Origin: an uncultured Verrucomicrobiota bacterium
GTDB lineage: Bacteria > Verrucomicrobiota > Kiritimatiellia > CAIVKH01
Direction of reading: 5' to 3'
Assembly (NCBI GenBank): GCA_937872895.1
Contig: CALMUP010000015.1
Coordinates: 1 to 64,000, forward strand
DNA length: 64,000 bases
The notes under the pieces were generated by a model, which saw nothing but the letters and a program-made list of their open reading frames with translations, made no database searches and was not told the origin of the DNA. The stretch's first letter is position 1. Every line of letters begins with the position of its first letter. Made by a program: the position numbers and the translations under genes. Of this stretch, positions 36,013 to 43,633 are shown piece by piece.

Positions 36013-36621
36013 ATGGAGAAGATTGACCTCAAAAAGGAACTGAAGCAGCTCTACACGGCTTCCTCGAAGACTGTGGCACAAGTCACTGTGCCACCACTCA
36101 GATACCTGATGATTGATGGCAAGGGAGACCCCAACACGTCCAAAGAGTATATGCAGGCCATTGAGGCATTGTTTTCAGTCTCCTACACGGCGAAGTTTGC
36201 CGTGAGGAAGGGGGCGCAGAAGATGGATTACAAGGTTATGCCACTCGAAGGACTCTGGTGGGCTGATGATTGGTCGGTCTTTGTTGCGGGAGACAAGTCG
36301 AAGTGGAATTGGACGATGATGATTTTGCAGCCGTCGTTCGTAGCTGACAAGACCATCGAGACAGCCATCGAGGATGTCCGCAAACGGAAGAATCCCGCCG
36401 CCCTGCACAAGCTGCGATTGGAAGAGTTCTCCGAGGGGAGATGCGCCCAGATATTGCACGTCGGCCCATTTTCTGCGGAAGGGCCGACCATTGAGAAGCT
36501 GCACGAGTATATTCTCGGCCACGGAAGTCTGGCCGGGAAGCACCACGAGGTTTATTTGAGCGACATTCGTCGCGCAGACCCGACGTCATGGAAGACCATC
36601 TTGCGACAGCCAATGAAATGA
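36013..36621 (+). CDS. GyrI-like small-molecule-binding domain protein
   Basis: A 202-aa protein of the GyrI-like (SOUL/GyrI fold) type without a DNA-binding domain: VTVPPLRYLMIDGKGDPNTSKEYMQAIEALFSVSYTAKFAV, YKVMPLEGLWW, and ILHVGPFSAEGPTIEKLHEYI with the conserved His-x-Gly-Pro. Stand-alone members bind or hydrolyse small ligands. AT-richer than flanking core genes. Located between attC-like sites 3 and 4. Confidence 0.87.
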   Translation: MEKIDLKKELKQLYTASSKTVAQVTVPPLRYLMIDGKGDPNTSKEYMQAIEALFSVSYTAKFAVRKGAQKMDYKVMPLEGLWWADDWSVFVAGDKSKWNWTMMILQPSFVADKTIETAIEDVRKRKNPAALHKLRLEEFSEGRCAQILHVGPFSAEGPTIEKLHEYILGHGSLAGKHHEVYLSDIRRADPTSWKTILRQPMK

Positions 36622-36622
36622 T

Positions 36623-36678
36623 GGCCAACCAGAGCACTGCAGCGAACGGCCTCTCCGCCGTGCGCTCGGGCGTCGCGG
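36623..36678 (+). repeat. attC-like imperfect palindrome (site 4)
   Basis: GGCCAAC (36623-36629, close to the RYYYAAC box) is followed by AGCGAACGGC (36641-36650) pairing with GCCGTGCGCT (36657-36666) across one A/G mismatch, then CGTCGCGG (36671-36678) as a degraded right box. It begins 1 bp after the stop codon of the GyrI-like gene. The CTGCAGCGAACGGC style is common in integron cassette ends. The 36679-36825 stretch that follows has no recognisable feature. Confidence 0.45.
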
Positions 36679-36825
36679 GTATTCGTGAGCGCACCGTGCA
36701 CTCCACCACCGCTCCCGGGACCGTCGCCGAGATTGTCGTCGTACCAGCTCATCGTTCATCGTGACGGTATGACCCCGCGGCCATGAACGGTTTCCGAGTC
36801 GGCCAGGCGCTGCGGTATCGATGAA

Positions 36826-38568
36826 TCAGTGGCCAACAAACCGGATGTAACGAAATGGTTCATCCAAGGGTGTGGAATACTCCAACAATCCCCCGGTTCC
36901 CGGCCGGTTCGTAAAGGCCGGATCCACGCCCCAACCAGAAGAAAGACTTATCGACGTTTGGGCGTCATATGTAATGCCCAAGTCGGATTCCACTGACATC
37001 ACCAGTTGCGTATCCAAAGCGACAACGAACCGGATCGGAGCCTCCTCCACCGGAAGGCGTGGCATCCGGAATACGAAGGCATCGTCAGAACTTCCCCCGC
37101 CGATGAAGGACTGGAAGGGATTCACCAGAGGAAAGCCCGAGGCAGAATACGTGTGACCGGCCACGTAAGGCGTACCACCCGGGCCCATCGCAATCGCCAT
37201 TCCCTGGTCAGTCGATCCACCGCCGTGATAGGTGGACATCATTAACTGGCCACCCGCACTCAAACGGGCGACAAACGACTGAAGTTCCAGGGAACCGATG
37301 TTTGTCTGAATGGCGGAAAGCACCGGGAACGCACGCAATCCCGCCGATCCATTTCCTCCCGCTCGCCCGGTTACATAAATTGAGTTTGAAGGCCCAAGGC
37401 AAGTCGCATACGCGATATCCGAATACCCTCCGCCCAGGCGGGTTGAAAACACAACACCGGTCCCTTCCGGAGAATACTTGCAGACAAACGCATCCGGATA
37501 GGTGGCGGCATTGTACCGGTTGGTCTGCCACGCGTTGTGTAGCGGGAAATTGGTGGAGAGGGTCTGTCCTACCACAATCACTGCTCCGTCATCATCAACG
37601 GTCACCCCATAAGCTTGGTCATCACTCGCACCCCCGAGATAGGTGCTGAATTCCAAACCGGCTCCATCCGGTGTCAGGCGGAAAACATAGGCATCATGAA
37701 CACTGCCAACCGTTCCCCCACCGAAGGTTCCTTGCACGGCCTGAACCGACGGGAAGTCAACGCCATCCGTCCGACCACACACCACGGCAGCTCCGAAGGA
37801 ATCCACCTCCAAATCATAAGCCATGTCGCCATACCCCATATTTGTATCCGCAGATGCACCCACAAAGGTCGAATACACCAATCCATGATTGCCCGAAAGG
37901 TTTAGCTTCGTGACAAAAACATCACGATTCCCGCCCGGCCGCGTGGTCCGATAGGCTCCGGCCGTGGTCGGGAAATTGGTAGATCCAGTGTGCCCCGCCA
38001 CGTAAATGTTCGTCTGGGCATCCAAAGCTATGGCCATGATGTAATCATTACCAATGCCCCCGAGGTAACTGCAATACAGGAGGTTGTTGCCGGTCGGACC
38101 AAACTTGGCAATAAACCCGTCCATGACGGCACCTTTGATCCCTTGATAGGCATTGCCGGTAGCACCAATATCAGTCGATTCCGTCTCTCCGACGACATAG
38201 ATGTTTCCGTCCCGATCCACCGCGACATCGTGCGCGAAATCGTTGTATGTCCCGCCAAAATAAGTACTGAATATCAGCGCGCCGTCTGGCGATATCTTCG
38301 AGAGAAAAGCATCATACCGCGACGACCATCGATGGGATGGCTGATAGGCATTCACAACAGGAAAGTCATCAGACCGCGTTCCGCCTACCATATAAAGATT
38401 ACCGTGCTGATCAACAGCCACTCCGCCACGCATGGAAAAATCCGTACCGCTCGCATCAATATGACTACCCCCAAGATAACTTGAGAAAATCCATGACGCC
38501 CCCCATGCCGCCGGACCACAGGAACTCAATGCCAGCACCAACAACCGAAGAGATCGTCCGTTCATCAT
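36826..38568 (-). CDS. Secreted SBBP beta-propeller repeat protein
   Basis: A 580-aa protein with a signal peptide (LRLLVLALSSCGPAAWGA). About eight repeats of the SBBP type follow, each with a YLGG...D core, VAVDxxGNIYVVG and DAFVxKxSPxG: for example YLGGSHIDASG, YFGGTYNDFAHDVAVDRDGNIYVVGETES, YLGGIGNDYIMAIALDAQTNIYVAGHTGS. The last 70 residues form a separate beta domain ending FRYIRFVGH. Probably an extracellular or outer-membrane beta-propeller; ligand unknown. GGAG is 7 bp before ATG 38568. Confidence 0.87.
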   Translation of the reverse strand: MMNGRSLRLLVLALSSCGPAAWGASWIFSSYLGGSHIDASGTDFSMRGGVAVDQHGNLYMVGGTRSDDFPVVNAYQPSHRWSSRYDAFLSKISPDGALIFSTYFGGTYNDFAHDVAVDRDGNIYVVGETESTDIGATGNAYQGIKGAVMDGFIAKFGPTGNNLLYCSYLGGIGNDYIMAIALDAQTNIYVAGHTGSTNFPTTAGAYRTTRPGGNRDVFVTKLNLSGNHGLVYSTFVGASADTNMGYGDMAYDLEVDSFGAAVVCGRTDGVDFPSVQAVQGTFGGGTVGSVHDAYVFRLTPDGAGLEFSTYLGGASDDQAYGVTVDDDGAVIVVGQTLSTNFPLHNAWQTNRYNAATYPDAFVCKYSPEGTGVVFSTRLGGGYSDIAYATCLGPSNSIYVTGRAGGNGSAGLRAFPVLSAIQTNIGSLELQSFVARLSAGGQLMMSTYHGGGSTDQGMAIAMGPGGTPYVAGHTYSASGFPLVNPFQSFIGGGSSDDAFVFRMPRLPVEEAPIRFVVALDTQLVMSVESDLGITYDAQTSISLSSGWGVDPAFTNRPGTGGLLEYSTPLDEPFRYIRFVGH

Positions 38569-38603
38569 GAACTTGCTCCGCTGCAGTGATCCGCATATTA
38601 GCA

Positions 38604-38964
38604 TGGAGTCTATGACGACGCGATACTAAAGCCCAAGATAGTCCGTCACGCGTGCTGACCCATATGTGATGACACCGAGCCGCGGATCACCCCGACCTTT
38701 ATCGGGCTATGCGTTTCGCAACGCCCCATCAATCCGGTTCGCGACAACCTGACCCCATCCAGACCGCACCTAGACACATCCCAAGAGGCAACGGTCTTCA
38801 CGACGGCTTGAGGGCAACACGCGTTGGATCGTCGCCTGTTCGTCCGCCACCCGCCTCCATCCGCGGGCCGCCCTTGGCATCCGTGGGACGATCCGGTCGA
38901 CCAACCGATAAACGACCTGCCCCGCCTTCATCACCCGCACCCGCCGTTCCCCCCGCCAAATCCA
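38604..38964. other. Intergenic region, no gene recognised
   Basis: Divergent spacer between the SBBP gene and nadA. No repeat of the families seen elsewhere, no tRNA and no convincing small gene. It must hold the promoter of the SBBP gene, but no clear box was found. Confidence 0.5.
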
Positions 38965-38993
38965 TTGAAAATCACCCGTTCATCCCGTACCGT
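38965..38993 (+). promoter_or_regulatory. Leaderless-type promoter of nadA
   Basis: TTGAAA (38965-38970), 17-bp spacer, TACCGT (38988-38993), then exactly six bases to ATG at 39000. No Shine-Dalgarno is present, as expected for a leaderless transcript. Confidence 0.5.
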
Positions 38994-38999
38994 TCTCGC

Positions 39000-39941
39000 A
39001 TGGACGACATCATCCGGCAGATCGAAGACCTGAAAAAGCAGAAGAACGCCTTCATCATCGCCCACAACTACGAGCGGCCCGAGGTCCAGGACATCGCCGA
39101 CTTCGTCGGCGACTCGCTCGGCCTCTCCCAGCGCGCCGCCGCGACCGATGCCGACATCATCGTCTTCTGCGGCGTGCACTTCATGGCCGAAACCGCCTCG
39201 ATCCTCGCGCCGACCAAGAAGGTGTTGATTCCCGACCTCAAGGCCGGCTGCTCCCTCGCCGCGACCATCACCGCCGACGAACTGATCAAATGGAAAGCCG
39301 AAAACCCCGGCGCCGTGGTGGTCAGCTACGTGAACACCACCGCCGAGGTGAAGGCCGAAACCGACTACTGCTGCACCTCCTCCAACGCGGTGAAGGTCGT
39401 CAACGCCATCCCCGCCGACCGCGAGATCCTCTTCCTCCCCGACATGTTCCTCGGCGCCTACGTGAAACGGATGACCGGTCGTACCAACATGAAGATCTGG
39501 GCCGGCGAATGCCACGTCCACGCCGGCATCCGCCCCGAGGACATGGAGAAGAAGCGCGCGGAATACGCCGACGCCGAGTTCCTGATCCACCCCGAATGCG
39601 GCTGCGCCTCGGCCGCCATGTTCAGCATGGCCTGCAACCCCGGCGCCTACCCCAACACCCACATCTGCTCGACCGAAGGCATGATCAACCGCGTGAAGGA
39701 GTCCCCGGCCAGCCGCTTCCTCGTCGCGACCGAGACCGGCATCATGCACCGGATGCGGAAATACAATCCGGGCAAGACCTTCGTCGCGGTGAACGACCGC
39801 GCGGTCTGCCAGTTCATGAAGATGATCACCCTCGAGAAGGTCCTGCGCTCGCTGCGCGAGGAGGTCTTCGAGGTCAAGGTCCCCGCCCCCATCGCCGACC
39901 GCGCCCGCAAGGCGATCCAGCGCATGGTCGAGATCTGCTGA
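39000..39941 (+). CDS. nadA: Quinolinate synthase
   Basis: A 313-aa NadA. IIAHNYERPEVQDIADFVGDSLGLS, VFCGVHFMAETA, LIPDLKAGCSLA, VVSYVNTTAEVKAETDYCCTSSNA, WAGECHVHAGI and HPECGC carry the substrate-binding His/Tyr residues and three 4Fe-4S Cys. It condenses iminoaspartate with dihydroxyacetone phosphate to make quinolinate for NAD synthesis. The ATG at 39000 gives the usual length; the open frame upstream has no family similarity. The radical SAM gene follows after 10 bp. Confidence 0.96.
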   Translation: MDDIIRQIEDLKKQKNAFIIAHNYERPEVQDIADFVGDSLGLSQRAAATDADIIVFCGVHFMAETASILAPTKKVLIPDLKAGCSLAATITADELIKWKAENPGAVVVSYVNTTAEVKAETDYCCTSSNAVKVVNAIPADREILFLPDMFLGAYVKRMTGRTNMKIWAGECHVHAGIRPEDMEKKRAEYADAEFLIHPECGCASAAMFSMACNPGAYPNTHICSTEGMINRVKESPASRFLVATETGIMHRMRKYNPGKTFVAVNDRAVCQFMKMITLEKVLRSLREEVFEVKVPAPIADRARKAIQRMVEIC

Positions 39942-39951
39942 ACGGGCCGCC

Positions 39952-41490
39952 ATGACCGACATCGTACTCGCCACCCTGAACGCGCGGTACAGCCATACCG
40001 CCTTCGGATTGCGGTACCTGATGGCGAACCTCGGCGACCTCGAACCGCGCGCGGCCATGCTGGAGTTCGACATCCACCAGCGCCCGATGGACGTCGCCGA
40101 ATCCATCCTCGCCCGCCACCCGCGCATCGTCGGCCTCGGCGTGTACATCTGGAACGTCGTGCCGATGCTCGAGGTGGCCCAGATCCTCAAACGCCTCGCC
40201 CCCGACCTGCTCCTCGTCATCGGCGGACCCGAGGTCAGCCACGAGCACGAGACCCAGCCGATCTGCGCGATCGCCGACTTCGTGGTGACCGGCGAGGCCG
40301 ACGAGACCTTCCCGCGCCTGTGCCGCGACCTGCTGGAGGGACGCAGGCCGGTGAACCGCATGATCTTCTCCGGCCCGCCCGACACCACGAAACTCGCCCT
40401 GCCCTACCGCCTGTATTCCGACGAGGACATCCGCCACCGGGTGATCTACGTCGAGGCCTCGCGCGGGTGCCCGTTCACTTGCGAGTTCTGCCTGTCCTCG
40501 CTCGACCAGCACCTCAACCGCTTTCCGCTGGAAACCCTGCTGCCCGCCTTCCAGGACCTGCTCGACCGCGGCGTACAGGAGTTCAAGTTCGTCGACCGCA
40601 CCTTCAATCTCAGCGTCCCCTACAGCCTGAAGATCCTCGAGTTCTTCCTCGAACGCTACCGCCCCGGCCTGTTCCTGCATTTCGAGATGATCCCGGACCG
40701 GTTGCCCGAGCAACTGCGGGAGATCCTGCGGTGCTTCCCGCGCGGGGCCCTGCAATTCGAGGTCGGCATCCAGACCTTCAACGAGGAGGTCGCCGCGCTG
40801 ATCAGCCGCAAGCAGAACTACCCGCGCAGCGAGGAGAACATCCGCTGGCTGCTGCAGGAGACCGGGGCGCACATCCACGCCGACCTGATCGTCGGACTGC
40901 CCGGCGAGGACCTCGCCAGCACCGGCGTCGGCTTCGACCGCCTGCTCGCCCTCGCCCCGCAGGAGATCCAGGTCAACCCGCTCAAGCGGTTGCGCGGCAC
41001 CCCGATCATCCGCCACGAAGCCACCTATGGCCTCGTCTTCAACCCGCAACCGCCCTACGAGATCCTGCGCACCGACCGGATCGACTACCCGACCATGCAG
41101 GAGCTGCGCCGCTTCGCCCGCTATTGGAACCTCTACGGCAACAGCGGCCGTTTCCGCGCCACCCTGCCCCTGCTCTGGCGCGGCGAACGATCCCCGTTCC
41201 AGACCCTGTGGGCGTTCTTCGGCTGGCTGTACAAGACCCGCGGCCAGACCCACGCCCTTGCCCTCGAGGCACTCGCCGAGTCGCTGTGGATCTACCTCAC
41301 CGGAAACGACGCACAGGAACCGGCCCCCATCGCCCCGCTGCTCATCGAGGATTACCAGCGCGACGCCGCGCGCGACCTCCCGGCCTTCCTGCGCCCCTTC
41401 GCCCCCGAGGACCAATGGCGACCCCGCGGCGACCCCGCCAAACCCAACCGCCTGCTCCGCCAGCACCGCCACCAGGCCGGGCCGGCCTGA
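39952..41490 (+). CDS. B12-binding domain radical SAM protein
   Basis: A 512-aa protein. The N-terminal cobalamin-binding-like domain (IVLATLNARYSHTAFGLRYL, ILARHPRIVGLGVYIWNV, LLLVIGGPEVS) is followed by the radical SAM core with YVEASRGCPFTCEFCLSSLD, the CxxxCxxC cluster. A conserved C-terminal domain (about 390-490, DUF4080-like) ends in a basic tail. The B12 domain lacks the DxHxxG His, as is common in this class. Product unknown; a methyltransferase role is possible. Probably cotranscribed with nadA. Confidence 0.88.
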   Translation: MTDIVLATLNARYSHTAFGLRYLMANLGDLEPRAAMLEFDIHQRPMDVAESILARHPRIVGLGVYIWNVVPMLEVAQILKRLAPDLLLVIGGPEVSHEHETQPICAIADFVVTGEADETFPRLCRDLLEGRRPVNRMIFSGPPDTTKLALPYRLYSDEDIRHRVIYVEASRGCPFTCEFCLSSLDQHLNRFPLETLLPAFQDLLDRGVQEFKFVDRTFNLSVPYSLKILEFFLERYRPGLFLHFEMIPDRLPEQLREILRCFPRGALQFEVGIQTFNEEVAALISRKQNYPRSEENIRWLLQETGAHIHADLIVGLPGEDLASTGVGFDRLLALAPQEIQVNPLKRLRGTPIIRHEATYGLVFNPQPPYEILRTDRIDYPTMQELRRFARYWNLYGNSGRFRATLPLLWRGERSPFQTLWAFFGWLYKTRGQTHALALEALAESLWIYLTGNDAQEPAPIAPLLIEDYQRDAARDLPAFLRPFAPEDQWRPRGDPAKPNRLLRQHRHQAGPA

Positions 41491-41735
41491 TCCCCACGCG
41501 CCGCCGTCTATCATGGCAACCGTGCTCGTACACTCGAGTCTCCTCCCGTGCATGAACATCACCCGGTGGGGTTCACCGTCCCTGGTGAACCGTAAGAACA
41601 GGATCCCGTATCCGAACAAGGCGCGGCCACCGCGATCAGCGATCGCGGCTACAACCAAAACTCGAAAATATACAGAATCGAAAAGGATGATTTCCCCCGA
41701 CTTGATCGGCGAGCGAAGCGAGACGATGCGTGAAC

Positions 41736-41917
41736 ACCTGGATTCGTCGGGCAAACCCGTGCCGCTGGAGGCGGCACGGGTTTAGCGGGCGGGTGGTCGG
41801 ATTTGCGGTGATTTCAAGGCGGCGCATCGGGGGCTGGACTCCAGTCCGCCCCCGATGCGCCAATGCAGAAAGCGCCGTGAATCCGACCGCACGCCCGGCG
41901 GCCTGACGAATCCAGGT
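41736..41917. repeat. 182-bp branched palindrome upstream of the permease
   Basis: Outer arms ACCTGGATTCGTC (41736-41748) and GACGAATCCAGGT (41905-41917) are perfect over 13 bp. They enclose hairpin 1, AAACCCGTGCCGC (41753-41765) with GCGGCACGGGTTT (41771-41783), and a second arm GGTCGGATT (41795-41803) with AATCCGACC (41880-41888). The second arm carries GGCGCATCGGGGGC (41821-41834) with GCCCCCGATGCGCC (41848-41861). The fold is a three-way junction in DNA or RNA. The rest of the 41491-42017 spacer has shorter hairpins only. Confidence 0.85.
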
Positions 41918-41982
41918 ATCATCCAGAACAACTACACACCATAAACAAGGCCGCATCCCCGTCCCGCCACGGCCCGTTGCGC

Positions 41983-42016
41983 TTGACATCACCGGCCGGG
42001 TCCCGCTTAGTGGGAC
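41983..42016 (+). promoter_or_regulatory. Promoter and operator-like palindrome of the permease
   Basis: TTGACA (41983-41988), 17-bp spacer, CTTAGT (42006-42011), then six bases to ATG 42018. The -10 sits inside the palindrome GGTCCC-N7-GGGACC (41999-42017 region), which could act as an operator or simply as a hairpin at the very 5' end. Confidence 0.5.
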
Positions 42017-42017
42017 C

Positions 42018-43334
42018 ATGGAGCCTTCACCGCAACCGGCGCTACGCCGGCACATTGGTCTCATCGGCCTGACCCTCTACGGCCTCGGCGACATCCTCGG
42101 CGCAGGGATCTACGGCCTGGTCGGCAAGGCGGCGGGCCAGATGGGCAACGCGGTCTGGCTGGCCTTCCTCGCCAGCATGGTCGCGGCGGGCTTCACGGGC
42201 CTGTCCTACGCCGCGGTGGGCAGCCGCCATCCGCGCGCCGGTGGCGCGGCCTACGTCACCGCCCGCGCCTTCCGGCTGACCGGACTCGCCTACCTGGTCG
42301 GCCTGGCCACGATGGCGTCGGGCCTGACCTCGATGGCCACGGCCAGCCGCGTCTTCGCGGGCTACCTGCAGGGCATGCTGCCGGGCGTCAGCTACGACCT
42401 GCTCACCGTCGGCTTCGCCACCGTCATCACCGCCATCGTCCTCTACGGCATCCGCGAGACCATCGCCACCAACGCGCTGTGCACCGTGATCGAGGTCTCG
42501 GGCCTGCTGCTCATCATCGTCTTCGGCGTCTCGTTCATCGGCTCGGTGAACTACCTCGACGCGGTGACCGTGGACAACGCGGCCGGAGTGATCACCCCCG
42601 GCCTGATCCTCGGTGGCGCGGTGCTGACCTTCTACTCCTTCATCGGGTTCGAGGACATGCTGAACGTCAGCGAGGAAGTGAAGAACCCGGTGCGGGTGCT
42701 GCCGCGCGCGCTGATCCTCGCCGTGGTGGGCGCGTCGGCCATCTACATCACGGTCAGCCTGATCGCGGTCTCGGTCATTCCCGCCGGCGACCTTGCCGCC
42801 TCCAAGCAGCCGCTGGTCGATGTCGTGCGCGTGGCCATCCCGTGGTTCCCGCCGCGCCTGTTCTCGTTCATCGCCCTGTTCGCGGTGAGCAACACCGCGC
42901 TGCTGAATTTCGTCATGGCCTCGCGCCTGCTCTACGGCATGTCGCGGCAGGGATTGCTGCCGAAGGTGCTCGGCCGCGTGCATGCCCGCACCGCCACGCC
43001 GCACGTGGCGATCCTGGTCCTGTACGGATTGCTGCTCGCGCTGGCGCTCTCCGGCGACATCGGCCAGCTCGCCCGCGCGACCAGCATCCTGCTGCTGTCG
43101 TGTTTCGTGGTGGTCAACGCCGCGCTGCTCGTGCTCAAGCGCCGCGAGCCGGCCCCGGAAGGCGTCTTCGATGTGCCGTCGTTCGTGCCGGTCGCCGGCG
43201 CGGTCATCTGCCTCGCCATGTTGTCCCAGGCGCGCCAACCCGAACTGATCACGGCGGGCATCATCCTCGGCGTGATCGGGGTTTTGTACCTCGTGCTGCG
43301 GCCCGATCCGAAGGCCGTCGAGCAGATGGAGTAG
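42018..43334 (+). CDS. APC-superfamily amino acid permease
   Basis: A 438-aa transporter with about 12 membrane segments. LTLYGLGDILGAGIYGLVGKAAG has the unwound helix-1 motif GAGIYG typical of amino acid/polyamine/organocation permeases; FYSFIGFEDMLNVSEEVKNPVRVLPRAL is the conserved helix-6/loop region with the E-E-x-x-N-P motif. Substrate cannot be assigned. Probably expressed from its own leaderless promoter, and both flanks are branched palindromes. Confidence 0.9.
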   Translation: MEPSPQPALRRHIGLIGLTLYGLGDILGAGIYGLVGKAAGQMGNAVWLAFLASMVAAGFTGLSYAAVGSRHPRAGGAAYVTARAFRLTGLAYLVGLATMASGLTSMATASRVFAGYLQGMLPGVSYDLLTVGFATVITAIVLYGIRETIATNALCTVIEVSGLLLIIVFGVSFIGSVNYLDAVTVDNAAGVITPGLILGGAVLTFYSFIGFEDMLNVSEEVKNPVRVLPRALILAVVGASAIYITVSLIAVSVIPAGDLAASKQPLVDVVRVAIPWFPPRLFSFIALFAVSNTALLNFVMASRLLYGMSRQGLLPKVLGRVHARTATPHVAILVLYGLLLALALSGDIGQLARATSILLLSCFVVVNAALLVLKRREPAPEGVFDVPSFVPVAGAVICLAMLSQARQPELITAGIILGVIGVLYLVLRPDPKAVEQME

Positions 43335-43471
43335 CCGGACGTCTCGGATCACGTGTCGATCATGGGCTGGGATCAACTACGTTCCGTGCCCGGCCTGATG
43401 CTACATCCTTGGGTTGTTCGGCCCGGGTCTCCCAGCTCATCGCAGCAGCGGAACAATCAAGGACCATGAAA

Positions 43472-43585
43472 GGATGATGCCGCATTTTATTTTCCCCGGT
43501 GTCTCACCGGGGAAAATGCGTAGGTGCATGCGGCTTCGGGTGATTCCGCCTCAGCGGAATCAACCGAAGCCGCATGCCATCATCC
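43472..43585. repeat. 114-bp branched palindrome downstream of the permease
   Basis: Outer arms GGATGATG (43472-43479) and CATCATCC (43578-43585). Hairpin A: TTTCCCCGGTG (43491-43501) with CACCGGGGAAA (43505-43515). Hairpin B: GCATGCGGCTTCGG (43526-43539) with CCGAAGCCGCATGC (43564-43577), and an inner GATTCCGC/GCGGAATC stem. Hairpin A followed by AATG could also terminate transcription, but there is no T run. The layout (outer arm, short hairpin, longer branched hairpin) is the same as at 41736-41917. Confidence 0.8.
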
Positions 43586-43633
43586 CAAAACATCCATCGT
43601 TGATAGCACGTCGTGGTAGCAACCATGTTCAGA

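Noticed and set aside
43481-43520. Hairpin A after the permease as a standard terminator
   Set aside because: Stem is strong but no T run follows on either strand within a few bases; better described as part of the branched palindrome.
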